Positions 25,838-35,347 of a stretch of 64,000 bases of DNA are shown piece by piece (positions within the stretch are counted from its first letter, which is position 1; the number at the start of each line of letters is the position of its first letter). Origin of the DNA: Streptomyces sp. WMMC500 (lineage in GTDB: Bacteria; Actinomycetota; Actinomycetes; Streptomycetales; Streptomycetaceae). The stretch spans positions 7,976,001 through 8,040,000 of the forward strand of contig NZ_CP114905.1 in NCBI RefSeq assembly GCF_027497195.1, read 5' to 3'. The notes below the pieces were generated by a model, which was not told the DNA's origin, did not search any database, and was given only the letters and a program-made list of their open reading frames with translations. A program made the translations under genes and the position numbers.

Positions 25838-26707
25838 ATGCCCGAGCTTCCTGAAGTCGAAGCGCTCAGCGGATTCCTGACCGAGCACCTGGTGGGCCGG
25901 CACATCGCCCGGGTGCAGCCGGTCGCCATCAGCGTGCTCAAGACGTACGACCCGCCGCTCACCGCGCTGGAGGGCGCCGAGGTCACCGCCGTCGGACGGC
26001 ACGGCAAGTTCCTGGACCTCACCGTCGCCGACGAGCTGCACCTGGTGATTCATCTGGCCCGAGCCGGCTGGCTGCAGTGGAAGGACCGGCTGCCGGCCGC
26101 GCCGCCGCGGCCGGGCAAGGGGCCGCTGGCGCTGCGGGTGCGGCTGGCCGAGCCGGAGGGCGCGGGCTTCGACCTCACCGAGGCGGGCACGCAGAAGCGC
26201 CTCGCGGTGTACTGCGTACGGGATCCGCGGGACGTGCCCGGAGTCGCCCGGCTGGGGCCCGACCCGCTGGACGCAGCGTTCACGGCGGAGGCGTTCGGCG
26301 CGCTGCTGGCCGGGGAGCGGCGGCAGATCAAGGGCGTGCTGCGCGACCAGTCGACGATCGCGGGCATCGGCAACGCCTACTCGGACGAGATCCTGCACGT
26401 CGCCCGGCTCTCCCCGTACAAGCTCGCCGCGAACCTCACCGGCGAGGAGACCGCCGTGCTCTACGCGGCGATCGGCGAGACGCTGCGCTCCGCCGTCGAG
26501 CGCTCCCGCGGCGTGGCCGCCGGGCGGCTGAAGGCGGAGAAGAAGAGCGGGCTGCGCGTGCACGGGCGGGCCGGGGAGAAGTGCCCGGTCTGCGGCGACA
26601 CGATCCGCGAGGTGTCGTATCGGGACTCGGCGCTGCAGTACTGCCCCACCTGCCAGACCGGCGGCAAGCCGCTGGCCGACCGGCGGATGTCGCGGCTGCT
26701 GAAGTGA
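25838..26707 (+). CDS. Fpg/Nei-family DNA glycosylase
   Basis: A 289-aa base-excision enzyme starting [14 protein letters not shown]; Pro2 is the catalytic amine after Met removal, and Glu3 is present. GRHGKFLDL contains the beta-hairpin Lys of the family. The helix-two-turn-helix is [20 protein letters not shown], and the zinc finger is CPVC...CPTC followed by [11 protein letters not shown]. It removes oxidised bases and nicks the abasic site. GGAGG lies 3 nt before the ATG. It is one of several paralogues usual in actinomycetes; which lesion it prefers cannot be read here. Confidence 0.93.
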   Translation: MPELPEVEALSGFLTEHLVGRHIARVQPVAISVLKTYDPPLTALEGAEVTAVGRHGKFLDLTVADELHLVIHLARAGWLQWKDRLPAAPPRPGKGPLALRVRLAEPEGAGFDLTEAGTQKRLAVYCVRDPRDVPGVARLGPDPLDAAFTAEAFGALLAGERRQIKGVLRDQSTIAGIGNAYSDEILHVARLSPYKLAANLTGEETAVLYAAIGETLRSAVERSRGVAAGRLKAEKKSGLRVHGRAGEKCPVCGDTIREVSYRDSALQYCPTCQTGGKPLADRRMSRLLK

Positions 26708-26733
26708 CGGTGCCCGGGGCCGGGCTCCCTCCG

Positions 26734-26955
26734 TCAGGACCCGCCGGCGTCCTCCAGCCGGAAGCCCAGCTTCAGGCATACCTGCCAGTGCGCGACGGCG
26801 CCGTCCTCCAGTTGTCCGCGTACCTGCGTGACCTCGAACCAGTCGAGGTTGCGCAGCGTCTGCGAGGCGCGGGCGACGGCGTTGCGCACGGCGTCGTCGA
26901 CGCCGTGGGGGGAGGAGCCGGCGATCTCGGTGATGCGGTACGTGTGATCGGTCAT
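26734..26955 (-). CDS. Dodecin
   Basis: A 73-aa protein with the dodecin pattern TYRITEIAGSSPHGVDDAVR and LDWFEVTQVRGQLEDGAV. The Trp in DWFEV stacks with flavin in known dodecins, which form dodecamers that store riboflavin, FMN or CoA. Length is typical. It converges with the glycosylase gene and is a single gene. Confidence 0.92.
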   Translation of the reverse strand: MTDHTYRITEIAGSSPHGVDDAVRNAVARASQTLRNLDWFEVTQVRGQLEDGAVAHWQVCLKLGFRLEDAGGS

Positions 26956-27019
26956 GAACCCACCGTGCCGCAGACCCGCCGCCCGCGCGACACGGGCGGA
27001 CCGGCAACCGCCGGCCGGG

Positions 27020-27577
27020 CTACGGGACCACCGTCACCGGCCAGCGGCCCGCCTTGACCAGCCGTACCGCCACCGAGCCGACGAACCGGTGCCCCGCCTG
27101 CTCCGACGCGCCGACGATCACCGCGTCCGCCTTCAGGTCCTGCGCCGCCTGCACCAGCCCCGCGTACGCGTCGCCGTGCAGGGTGTGGAACTCCCAGCGC
27201 ACCTCGAACATCCCGCGCAACTGCTCCACCGCCCGCCGGATCTCCGCCACCAGTTCCTGCGCCACCTCCGCCGTGGTCTCCGCGACCGGCGCGCCGAGGG
27301 CCGCCGCGCCGCCCAGCGTCGGCTGCACGTACACCAGCGCGAGCAGCGAGCCCTGCCGCCGGGCCAGCCCGGCGGCGTAGGCGGCGGCGCGCCAGGAGGT
27401 GTCGGAGCCGTCGACGCCCGCGAGGATCACCTTGGGGCCGTCCGTGCCCCGCTCGAACCCGGACGTGCCCGCGGGGCGGGCGTCCGGGCGCTCCCCGGCC
27501 GCGTCCTGCGAACCGCCTTCCGACCCGCCTTCTGACCCGTCTTCGAGGTTGTCCCCGGCACTGGCTTCGCTCACCAC
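27020..27577 (-). CDS. Universal stress protein, single Usp domain
   Basis: A 185-aa protein from the GTG at 27577 (a second GTG at 27574 is equally possible; the frame stays open to 27691). The first 45 residues are acidic, Gly/Ser-rich and unstructured. The Usp domain follows (VILAGVDGSDTSWRAAAYAA) and ends with the ATP-binding signature VGASEQAGHRFVGSVAVRLV. It is a cytoplasmic stress-response protein of unknown detailed role, divergent from the DHA2 transporter with an 83-nt gap. Confidence 0.88.
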   Translation of the reverse strand: MVSEASAGDNLEDGSEGGSEGGSQDAAGERPDARPAGTSGFERGTDGPKVILAGVDGSDTSWRAAAYAAGLARRQGSLLALVYVQPTLGGAAALGAPVAETTAEVAQELVAEIRRAVEQLRGMFEVRWEFHTLHGDAYAGLVQAAQDLKADAVIVGASEQAGHRFVGSVAVRLVKAGRWPVTVVP

Positions 27578-27660
27578 CCGGACGCTACCCGACCGCGCGG
27601 GCCGGCGGGCGGGCTCAGGGGTGGAGTGCGCGCCGCCCTGCGGTGCGATTGACTGCGGGC

Positions 27661-29208
27661 ATGACGCAATCCAACCCGGCCGCCGGGGCACCCGCGGGCC
27701 TGCGGCTCGCGGAGCCGGCGGGGCGATGGCTGCTGACCGCGGTAGTGATCGGCTCCGGCATCACCTTCCTCGACGCCACGGTCGTCAACGTCGCGCTGCC
27801 CGCCATCGGCGACGACCTGGACGCCTCCCTCGGCGGGCTGCAGTGGACCGTCAACGGCTACACCCTCACCCTCGCCGCGCTCATCCTCCTCGGCGGCGCC
27901 CTCGGCGACCGCTACGGCCGCCGCCGGCTGTTCGTCTTCGGCACCGTGTGGTTCGCGGTCGCGTCCCTGCTCTGTGCGCTGGCGCCGAACGTCGGCATCC
28001 TCATCGCCGCCCGCACGCTCCAGGGCATCGGCGGCGCCCTGCTGACCCCCGGCTCCCTCGCTCTCATCCAGGCCTCCTTCGCCACCGAGGACCGGGCCCG
28101 CGCGATCGGCGTCTGGTCGGGGCTGGCCGGCATCGCCAGCGCCCTCGGCCCGCTGCTCGGCGGCTGGCTGGTGGAGGCGGCGAGCTGGCGGTGGGTGTTC
28201 GCCATCAACGTCCCGCTGGCCGCCGTCGTCGTGGCCGTCGCCGCCCGGCACGTGCCCGAGAGCCGCGACGAGACCGCCACCGGCCGCTTCGACTGGACCG
28301 GCGCCGTGCTCGGCGCGCTGGGCCTGGCGGGCGTGACGTACGCCCTGATCGCCGCGCCGGAGAAGGACGTCTCGGCGCTCATGCTGGCCGCGAGCAGTGC
28401 CGCGGGGGTCGCGGCGCTGGCGGCGTTCGTGGTCGTCCAGCGGCGCGGCTCACACCCGATGCTGCCCACGGGGATCTTCGGCTCCCGCCAGTTCACCGCC
28501 GCGAACGTGGTGACGTTCGTCGTCTACGCGGCCCTCGGCGGGGTGACCTTCTTCCTCGTGCTCGACCTGCAGATCTCCGCCGGCTACTCGCCGCTGGCGG
28601 CGGGCTCCGCGCTGCTGCCGGTGACGCTCATCATGCTGGTGCTCTCGGAGCGGTCGGGAAAGCTGGCGGAGCGCATCGGGCCGCGCATCCCGATGACGGT
28701 CGGCCCGGCGATCTGCGCTGTCGGGCTGCTGCTGATGCTGCGCATCGGCGGCCCGGGCGACGACGTGTCGTACGTACGGGAGGTGCTGCCCGGCGTCGTG
28801 CTCTTCGGCTTCGGCCTGGCGACGACGGTCGCCCCGCTCACCGCCACCGTCCTCGGCGCGGTGGCCGACCGGCACTCCGGCGTCGCCTCCGGCGTCAACA
28901 ACGCGGTGGCCCGCGCCGCGGGCCTGCTGGCCGTCGCGGCCCTGCCCCTGGCCGCGGGGCTCTCCGGCGACGACTACCGCGACCCCGGGGCGTTCGGCGA
29001 CGGCTTCCGCGTGGCCCTGTACATCTGCACCGTGCTGCTCGCCGCCGGGGCGCTGCTGTCCTGGCTGACGATCCGCAAGGCCGAGGAGCCCGCGGCGAGG
29101 CCGCCGGAGCCGCCGTGCCAGGTGCACTGCACGGTGGCGGGCCCGCCGCTGCAGTCGCTGGTCGAAGAGCCCGCCGCCGAAGAACCCGAGGAGCCGGAAC
29201 GGCCCTAG
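27661..29208 (+). CDS. MFS drug exporter, DHA2 family (14 TM)
   Basis: A 515-aa membrane protein starting MTQSNPAAG. Motif A is GALGDRYGRRRLFVFG, motif C is LAGIASALGPLLGGWLVE, and the helix-1 motif FLDATVVNVALPAIGD is the usual DHA2 (EmrB/QacA) signature. The acidic, Pro/Glu-rich C-terminal tail is cytoplasmic. It likely exports a toxic compound by proton antiport. No regulator is directly adjacent except the divergent Usp gene. Its end nearly meets the convergent DHFR-like gene. Confidence 0.94.
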   Translation: MTQSNPAAGAPAGLRLAEPAGRWLLTAVVIGSGITFLDATVVNVALPAIGDDLDASLGGLQWTVNGYTLTLAALILLGGALGDRYGRRRLFVFGTVWFAVASLLCALAPNVGILIAARTLQGIGGALLTPGSLALIQASFATEDRARAIGVWSGLAGIASALGPLLGGWLVEAASWRWVFAINVPLAAVVVAVAARHVPESRDETATGRFDWTGAVLGALGLAGVTYALIAAPEKDVSALMLAASSAAGVAALAAFVVVQRRGSHPMLPTGIFGSRQFTAANVVTFVVYAALGGVTFFLVLDLQISAGYSPLAAGSALLPVTLIMLVLSERSGKLAERIGPRIPMTVGPAICAVGLLLMLRIGGPGDDVSYVREVLPGVVLFGFGLATTVAPLTATVLGAVADRHSGVASGVNNAVARAAGLLAVAALPLAAGLSGDDYRDPGAFGDGFRVALYICTVLLAAGALLSWLTIRKAEEPAARPPEPPCQVHCTVAGPPLQSLVEEPAAEEPEEPERP

Positions 29209-29221
29209 CCCTCGTCCGCGG

Positions 29222-29773
29222 TCAGTCCGCCGGCCCGTAGACCAGGTGCAGCACGCCGGAGCCGAACGCCGTGGAGGCCAGCAGCTTCAGCGGGATCCGG
29301 GTGTCGCCCTCGTCGAAGAGCCGCTCGCCCTTGCGCACCGCGACGGGGTGGACCAGCAGGTGCAGCTCGTCCAGCAGCCCGTGCCGCAGCAGTTCGCGGA
29401 TCACGGAGATGGAGCCGCCGATGGAGACGTCGCCGCCGGACTCCTCCTTGAGCGCGGTCACGCCGGTGACCAGGTCGCCCTGGAGCTTCTCGGAGTTCCG
29501 CCAGGACAGGTCGACCTCGCCGCGGGTGACGACGATCTTGCGGGCGTCACCGAGGATCTTCGCGAAGCCGGCGTCCTCGTCGTCGGTGCCCTCCCGCTGC
29601 GGCCACGCCTCCGCGAAGCCCTCGTAGGTCTTGCGGCCGTAGAGCATGGTGTCGGACATCAGCCCGCCGACCGCCTCGCCCATCTCGTCGTCGAAGTAGG
29701 AGATGTGCCACTCGTCCGGCGCCTCCACGACGCCGTCGAGGGAGATGAACAGGCTGGCGACGATCTTTCTCAC
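29222..29773 (-). CDS. Dihydrofolate-reductase-like (RibD C-terminal) protein
   Basis: A 183-aa protein beginning VRKIVASLFISLDGVVEAPD from a GTG at 29773, with TGGAGC upstream. It has the NADPH-binding core MLYGRKTYEGFAEAWPQRE, KIVVTRGEVDLSWRNSE and GGDVSIGGSISVIREL. Such YyaP/YwjB-like proteins are widespread and mostly uncharacterised; they are not the main folate enzyme. It is followed 68 nt downstream by an AraC regulator on a shared strand, upstream in transcription, which may control it. Confidence 0.88.
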   Translation of the reverse strand: MRKIVASLFISLDGVVEAPDEWHISYFDDEMGEAVGGLMSDTMLYGRKTYEGFAEAWPQREGTDDEDAGFAKILGDARKIVVTRGEVDLSWRNSEKLQGDLVTGVTALKEESGGDVSIGGSISVIRELLRHGLLDELHLLVHPVAVRKGERLFDEGDTRIPLKLLASTAFGSGVLHLVYGPAD

Positions 29774-29840
29774 GGTGTGCTCCAGAAGGCGAGGCGTGGG
29801 CGGACGTGCAGTCCGTCGGGACGTTAGCGGGCGCCGGGCG

Positions 29841-30545
29841 TCAGGTCTTGTACAGAAGCGACAGCGGCTGCGCGGGTCGCGGGTCGTCCCGCAACTGCCC
29901 GGCGGTGCGGCCGACGAAGCGGCCGAGCGCGCGGGCCAGATGCGGCTCGTCGTAGTAGCCGAGGCGGTGCACGACGTCGCCGGCCGCCGCGCCCCCGCGG
30001 AGCAGGACCGCGGCGTGCCGCGCCCGTTCGATCTGCCGGGCGGCGCCGTGGGTGAACCCGGTCGCGGCCCGGAAGCGCCGCTGCGCGGTGCGCGGGGAGG
30101 CATCCGGGGTGCCGCCGCGCATCACCTCGGTGACGAGCGGGTCGCGGACGAGCACGCCCGCGCGCACCAGCCGCTGCGCGAACGCCTCGGCGTCGTCGGG
30201 GCCGGGCACCGGCCAGTGGGCGTCCTTCAGCCAGAACGACCTGCGCGTCGCGTCGGGTATGTCCAGCCCGCCGTCGACCAGCCGGGGCGCGGGCAGGTGC
30301 GTCAGCGTGGTGCCCAGCGCGAAGGTGATGCCGAAGAACGCGGCCTCCTCGGGCACCGGCGCCGTGCTCACCCGGGACTCGGGGCCCGCGACCGCGGCGT
30401 GGAACCCGCCGCGGGACTGCCAGAACACCAGGTCCCAGCGGGCCGACGCGACCGCCGTCATCCGGTCCACGCCCTCGCTGCGGCTGCGCCAGACGTACGA
30501 CACGTACGGCGAGTCCGACGGCCGTCCCTCGATCTCCAGACCCAT
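29841..30545 (-). CDS. AraC-family regulator
   Basis: A 234-aa regulator, start at 30545 after GAGGGGG. The N-terminal sensor region covers about 1-130. The C-terminal HTH region includes TAQRRFRAATGFTHGAARQI and VVHRLGYYDEPHLARALGRF. It is transcribed just upstream of the DHFR-like gene in the same direction and may regulate it. The 230-nt space to the next gene (30546-30775) is very GC-rich and shows no firm operator. Confidence 0.88.
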   Translation of the reverse strand: MGLEIEGRPSDSPYVSYVWRSRSEGVDRMTAVASARWDLVFWQSRGGFHAAVAGPESRVSTAPVPEEAAFFGITFALGTTLTHLPAPRLVDGGLDIPDATRRSFWLKDAHWPVPGPDDAEAFAQRLVRAGVLVRDPLVTEVMRGGTPDASPRTAQRRFRAATGFTHGAARQIERARHAAVLLRGGAAAGDVVHRLGYYDEPHLARALGRFVGRTAGQLRDDPRPAQPLSLLYKT

Positions 30546-30775
30546 CGCGCCCCCTCGCGCAACGGACGCCCCGCGGGCGCCGCTCACGGGGTGCAGTCTG
30601 GCACGGGCCGCCGACAACGGGCCCGCGCCGGCGGCCCGGTGGCGACGGCCCGGTGGTGGATCGCCGGCGCCGGCCCGGGACCCGGGACGGCGCAGCGGCC
30701 GTTTATCCCCGCTTTCGGGGCCCGGTGGTTCGATGCAGGCCGCGAACGACCCACCGAGATCCCTGAGGGGGACCC

Positions 30776-31546
30776 TTGAGACGTCTCGCCACGACCCTGG
30801 CCGCCGTCGTCGCCTGCGCGGCGGCGCTGCCGCCGCTCGCCCAGGCCGCCCCGGCCGCGGCCCTGCCCGATCCCGCGCCCGGCGGGCCGCAGCGCCCGTA
30901 CGAACCGGATGTGGAGGGCACCGACAACGTCGACACCCTGGACGTCACCGCGACCCGCGGGCCCGGCCGGAGCGTGACCGTCGCCTTCGACCGGCGCAGC
31001 CGCGCCGCCGAGGGGACGACGCCCGCCGGCGCCCGCCGCTTCGTCTTCCTCTTCGACCGCTCCGTCTCCTTCCGCCCCGAGTCCTTCCCGACCTGCGCCC
31101 GCGCCGTCGTCGAGGCGGACGGCGTGGCCGCCTGCCCGCCCGGCTCGCTCGTCGGCGAGGGCCTCGGCAACTGGCCGGACGGCTCGGAGCACGACGTGGC
31201 CGTCGTCAACACGCGCGTCGACGGCGGGCCCGGGGTGCTGGTGGTCATCCCCGGCATCGACGCGATCCTGGAGCAGACCTTCGAGCGCGTGCGGGACCCG
31301 TACCGCGGCGACTACCGGTGGGCGGCCGACGAGATCGTGCCGCCCAGCCCGGTGCCGCCCGGTGAGCGCGCGGGCACCACGCGCTTCCAGTTGTCGTTCG
31401 GCGCGACCCGCGAACACCGCGGCCGCACCGTCGGCTTCGTCGAGACCACCGCGCGGCCCGGCGACGAACTCCGGTTCGGGCTGTGGAGCGAGTTCGTCAC
31501 CGGCCAGGTCGTGCTGCCCACCGCGACCGCGCGCCTGGGGCCCTGA
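30776..31546 (+). CDS. Secreted protein of unknown function
   Basis: A 256-aa exported protein. A TTG start is assigned at 30776 because GAGGGGG lies 4 nt upstream and it begins a clean signal peptide (RRLATTLAAVVACAAALPPL). The mature part is predicted all-beta, with two Cys (FPTCARAVV and VAACPPGS) that may form a disulfide, and a C-terminal strand series ending VVLPTATARLGP. I do not recognise the family. It converges with the GH95 gene. Confidence 0.75.
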   Translation: MRRLATTLAAVVACAAALPPLAQAAPAAALPDPAPGGPQRPYEPDVEGTDNVDTLDVTATRGPGRSVTVAFDRRSRAAEGTTPAGARRFVFLFDRSVSFRPESFPTCARAVVEADGVAACPPGSLVGEGLGNWPDGSEHDVAVVNTRVDGGPGVLVVIPGIDAILEQTFERVRDPYRGDYRWAADEIVPPSPVPPGERAGTTRFQLSFGATREHRGRTVGFVETTARPGDELRFGLWSEFVTGQVVLPTATARLGP

Positions 31547-31591
31547 CCCGGTCCCGTAGGAGCAGGGCGAGGGCCCCGGCGGGCGGCGGCG

Positions 31592-33973
31592 TCAGAAGCC
31601 CCGCAGCGTCACCGCCTCGCCGGGCGCCAGGCTCACCCGCCGCGCCCGCCCGCCCGCGCTCACCGTCGTCGTACGGCCGCCGGTGCTGCGGATCGTGGCC
31701 TCCGCCACCCGGCCGCGCCGCCAGCGCACGTCGACGGTGAAGCCGCCGCGCGCCCCCGCCCCGGTGAGCGAGCCGGAGGCGGCCCAGGCGTCCGGGAGGG
31801 CGGGCAGCAGCTCGATGCGGCCCGGCCGGGAGTACACCAGCATCTCCAGCATCGCCGCCGGGGTGCCGAAGTTGGCGTCGATCTGGAAGATGGCGCGGTT
31901 GTCGGAGACCCGGTACATGTCGAAGAAGTTCATCGCCGTGCCGGTCTGGCCGCCGCTCCACGGGCGGAGGTTGGTGAGCACCAGTCGGTACGCCCGGTCC
32001 GCGTCCTTCAGCCGGGCCCAGCACAGCGCCCGCCACGCGCAGGCCCACCCGTAGCTCTCCATGCCGCGCGACTCCAGCAGCGCGGTCGCGCCCCGAAGCG
32101 TCACCGGGTCGCCGGCGTCGGGGCGGATGCGGTCGCCGGGGAAGAGGCCCATGAGCGGGGAGAGGTGGCGGTGCGTGGTCTCGCCGAGGTCGTCCGGGCT
32201 CATCCACTCCTGCAGCCGGCCGGAGACGGGGCTGACCTCGGGGAGGTAGAGCCGCTCGCGCAGCCCGGCCACGGCGGCGGCGTGCTCCGCGTCGCGGCCG
32301 AGGAGGCGGCACGCCTCGGCGTAGTGGCCGAAGAGCGCCCAGAGGAGTTCCTGCGTGTACGTGATGCCGCGGGCGTCCTGCGGGCCGTGTTCCGGCGACC
32401 AGTCGTGGTCGTCGACGAGTACCTCGCGCTCGGCGCCGCTGTCCGGGTCGGTGACGGTGGTGGTGATCAGGCGCGCCTCCCAGAACTCGCAGGCGCCCTT
32501 CAGCAGCGGGTGGATGCGGGCGAGGTAGCCGGTGTCCTGGGTGAACTCGTAGTGCTCGTAGAGCGACTCGCACAGCCAGGCGTTGCCCGCCGGGTGCCAC
32601 CACCAGCCCAGCGCGCCGTGGATGCTGGTGGAGAACGCGACCGTCCAGCCGGCGACGCGGCCCGAGGTGTTGCGGAAGCGGTTGCGGGGGTCGTTGAACT
32701 GCTGCTGCGTCACCTCCTCCCAGGAGGGGAGCTGCGCCAGGCAGTAGTCGGCCAGCGCGGTGAAGCTGTCGGGGAGTCCCGCGCGGTCGGGCAGCCAGTA
32801 GTTCATCTGGACGTTGACGTCGCTGTGGTAGTCGCCCATCCAGTCCGGGGTGTTGCCCTCCAGCCACAGGCCCTGCAGTCCGGTCGGGAGGCCGGTCCGG
32901 GAGCCGCAGATGGTGAGGTAGCGGCCGAACTGCAGATAGGAGGCTTCCAGCTCCGGGTCCGGCGCGGCGCCTTCCGCGGCCCGCGCCTGCAGCCGCGTCC
33001 AGGTGTCCATGCGCCGCTGGCGCGGGGTGGAGCGGCCGAGGTCGAGGGTGAGCCGGTCGTAGCGCTCGCGGTAGTCGGCGACGTGCGTGTCGCGCAGCCG
33101 CAGGGCGGGGACCGCGGCGGCGGCCAGCGCCTTGTCGACGGCGAGCCGGTGCGGGTCCGCGCCGGGATCGCGGTACCCGGTGGCGGCGTCGGGGGCGTAG
33201 TCGGTGCCGCCGCTGATCACGACGGTCAGCTCCGCGCAGTCCTCGAAGGCGATACGGGGCCACGCGACGCTCACCGTGCCGCCGCCGGCGCCCGCGGCGG
33301 CGGTGACGCCGGCGGCGTAGCGCAGCCCGTTGCCGAACTCCGCGGAGAAGGAGGCGACGTTGCGTGTCCGGTCGGCGGAGGTGGTCTCGCCGTGGGTGCC
33401 GGAGAGGATGACGCTGCCGGTGAACGTCCCGCCGCCGCTCTGGCTGAGCCGGATCACGACGACGTCGTCGGGGGCGCTGGCGAACGTCTCGCGTGCGTAG
33501 CGCACACCGTCCTTCTCGTACGAGGTGGTCGTCAGGCCGTTGGTCAGGTCCACCGTGCGGCGGTAGCCGCGGACGGCGGCGCGGTCGTGGCCCGGCAGGT
33601 CGAGGGTGACCCTGGCCAGGAGGGTGAAGCTGCCGAAGTCGGTGCGTCCGTACGGGAACTGCCCATCGCCGTCGAGCACCGTGTTGGCGTGCCCGGTCCA
33701 CATCGAGGCGTCCGTGACGTGCAGGACCTCGCGGGCCGGATCTCCGCCGGCGAGGGCGCCGAGGCGGCCGTTGCCGACGGGCAGGCCCTCCTCGATCAGC
33801 TTGTCCTCGTCCGCGGGCTCCGGGTACCACAGGGTGGTGGTCCCGGAGGCGGGCACGAGCGGCGAGGCGGCGGGGCGCCCCGGGGCGGCGTGGGCGGTGA
33901 AGACGGGCAGCGAGCTCAGCGCGGCGGAGGCGCCGAGGCCCAGGAAGAGGCGGCGGGTAGGTCTTTTGCTCAT
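31592..33973 (-). CDS. Exported GH95 alpha-L-fucosidase
   Basis: A 793-aa enzyme with a twin-arginine signal (TRRLFLGLGASAALS); start at 33973 after AAGGAC. The N-terminal beta-sandwich begins LWYPEPADEDKLIEEGLPVG. The (alpha/alpha)6 barrel carries NVQMNYW (base-side Asn, about 387), RLQEWM (predicted general acid Glu, about 587) and FQIDANFG (Asp about 698). These match the family's inverting mechanism; the position two before the first motif's Asn is Asp here. It would cleave Fuc-alpha-1,2-Gal ends, with alpha-L-galactosidase as an alternative. It is the last gene of the ROK-ABC-GH27-GH95 operon, 23 nt after GH27. Confidence 0.92.
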   Translation of the reverse strand: MSKRPTRRLFLGLGASAALSSLPVFTAHAAPGRPAASPLVPASGTTTLWYPEPADEDKLIEEGLPVGNGRLGALAGGDPAREVLHVTDASMWTGHANTVLDGDGQFPYGRTDFGSFTLLARVTLDLPGHDRAAVRGYRRTVDLTNGLTTTSYEKDGVRYARETFASAPDDVVVIRLSQSGGGTFTGSVILSGTHGETTSADRTRNVASFSAEFGNGLRYAAGVTAAAGAGGGTVSVAWPRIAFEDCAELTVVISGGTDYAPDAATGYRDPGADPHRLAVDKALAAAAVPALRLRDTHVADYRERYDRLTLDLGRSTPRQRRMDTWTRLQARAAEGAAPDPELEASYLQFGRYLTICGSRTGLPTGLQGLWLEGNTPDWMGDYHSDVNVQMNYWLPDRAGLPDSFTALADYCLAQLPSWEEVTQQQFNDPRNRFRNTSGRVAGWTVAFSTSIHGALGWWWHPAGNAWLCESLYEHYEFTQDTGYLARIHPLLKGACEFWEARLITTTVTDPDSGAEREVLVDDHDWSPEHGPQDARGITYTQELLWALFGHYAEACRLLGRDAEHAAAVAGLRERLYLPEVSPVSGRLQEWMSPDDLGETTHRHLSPLMGLFPGDRIRPDAGDPVTLRGATALLESRGMESYGWACAWRALCWARLKDADRAYRLVLTNLRPWSGGQTGTAMNFFDMYRVSDNRAIFQIDANFGTPAAMLEMLVYSRPGRIELLPALPDAWAASGSLTGAGARGGFTVDVRWRRGRVAEATIRSTGGRTTTVSAGGRARRVSLAPGEAVTLRGF

Positions 33974-33996
33974 GTGCGCGTCCTTGGCTCGGCGGG

Positions 33997-35328
33997 TCAG
34001 GAGAGTTTGATCAGGCGGGAGCCGTGCGGCGGTACGTCCGCGGCCGTCCAGCCCTTCTTGAAGGTGCCGAGGTCGTCCCTCGCCACGACGTCGCGCAGCG
34101 ACTGCCGGCCCTTCAGGCCGAGTTCGTCGAAGGTCACGGAGATGTCGGCGGCGGTGGAGCCGAGGTTGTACACGGCGAGGTAGGCGTCGTCGCCGATCTC
34201 CTTCTTCCACACCTGCCGCTCGCCCGCCCGGAGCTGCTCCGGCAGCACGGCCGCCTGGTCGACGGCGATGACCTCGGGATTGGTGAGGATGGCCTTGGCC
34301 TTGTCGTCCAGGAACCAGATGTCGCCGCCGACGTAGAGCGGCGAGGACGCCATGGACCAGAACGTCATCACGCTCTGCCGCTCCACGTCGTTGATCCCGT
34401 CCTGCAGCCCGCTGCCGGTGTTGTTGTTGATCGGCATCGCGTCGAGGTCGGCCAGGTAGCCGGGGGCGTCGAGCTTGTCGAGCCACTTCGGCAGGTCGGC
34501 CCAGCGGTCGTCGATGGAACTGGTCCAGGTCGAGGTGGTCTCGCAGTAGCACTCGATGTCGGTGTCGATGCGCACGCCGTTCGCCGCGGGCCGCAGACCC
34601 TCGGCGGCGGCGATGTCGACGGGCCAGCCGCTGGCGCTGAGCCACATGCGGCGGCCGCTGCGGTCGATGGCGGTGGACCAGGCCCGGATGTCCTCGACGT
34701 TGTCCTTCGTGACCCCGTCGATCTTGATGAAGTCGATGTTCCAGGAGGCGAACCGGGCGGCGATCGAGTCGATGTACGCCTGGGCGCACGGGTTCGAGTA
34801 GTCGATCTTCCAGTTGCCGCCCCACATGTTGGTCGGGGTCAGCGGCTGGACCGCTATGTCCTGGGCATGACAGTCCGTACCGAGGATGGGGGCGTTCTTG
34901 TCGTAGACCTCCTTCTCCAGCCCGGCCGCCGCGTAGAGCCCCATCTTCAGGCTCTTGCCGTGGACGTAGTCGGAGAGGGCGGACATCCCGCTGGGGAAGC
35001 GGCCCCGGTCGGCGTCCGGGATGCCGTTGGCGTCGGTGTGGAACTTCCAGTCGAAGTCCGCGTTCCAGCCGGCGTCGATGTTGAGGTGGTTGTAGCCCGC
35101 CGTGGCCAGCTTGCCGGCCAGGGAGTCGGCCGCGTTCCTGACGTTGCCCTCGTTGAGCCAGTCCGTGCCGTAGCCCTCCCGGGTGGCCGACTCCACGCTC
35201 CAACTGCTCCAGCCCATGAAGGGCTTGACGTACGGGGTCTTGGCCTCGGCCGCGCCGGGCGGCAGGGCGAGGACCAGCGGCACCGCGGCGGCCGCGGCGA
35301 GGGTGAGGCGCTTCGACTTGCTGATCAC
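33997..35328 (-). CDS. Secreted GH27 alpha-galactosidase-like enzyme
   Basis: A 443-aa exported enzyme with a Sec signal (LAAAAAVPLVLALPPGAAEA), GTG start, and AGGAGG 9 nt upstream. The barrel opens PFMGWSSWSVESA. The nucleophile is Asp204 in FIKIDG and the acid/base is probably Asp257 in GVRIDTDIEC. Where typical alpha-galactosidases have Asp-Asp-Cys-Trp, which contacts the sugar's C4 and C6 hydroxyls, this protein has IDAGW (residues 84-88). The specificity may therefore be altered, for example beta-L-arabinopyranosidase, known for a Streptomyces GH27. It is cotranscribed with the transporter and GH95. Confidence 0.9.
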   Translation of the reverse strand: MISKSKRLTLAAAAAVPLVLALPPGAAEAKTPYVKPFMGWSSWSVESATREGYGTDWLNEGNVRNAADSLAGKLATAGYNHLNIDAGWNADFDWKFHTDANGIPDADRGRFPSGMSALSDYVHGKSLKMGLYAAAGLEKEVYDKNAPILGTDCHAQDIAVQPLTPTNMWGGNWKIDYSNPCAQAYIDSIAARFASWNIDFIKIDGVTKDNVEDIRAWSTAIDRSGRRMWLSASGWPVDIAAAEGLRPAANGVRIDTDIECYCETTSTWTSSIDDRWADLPKWLDKLDAPGYLADLDAMPINNNTGSGLQDGINDVERQSVMTFWSMASSPLYVGGDIWFLDDKAKAILTNPEVIAVDQAAVLPEQLRAGERQVWKKEIGDDAYLAVYNLGSTAADISVTFDELGLKGRQSLRDVVARDDLGTFKKGWTAADVPPHGSRLIKLS

Positions 35329-35347
35329 GGGTGAGACCTCCTGTGAC

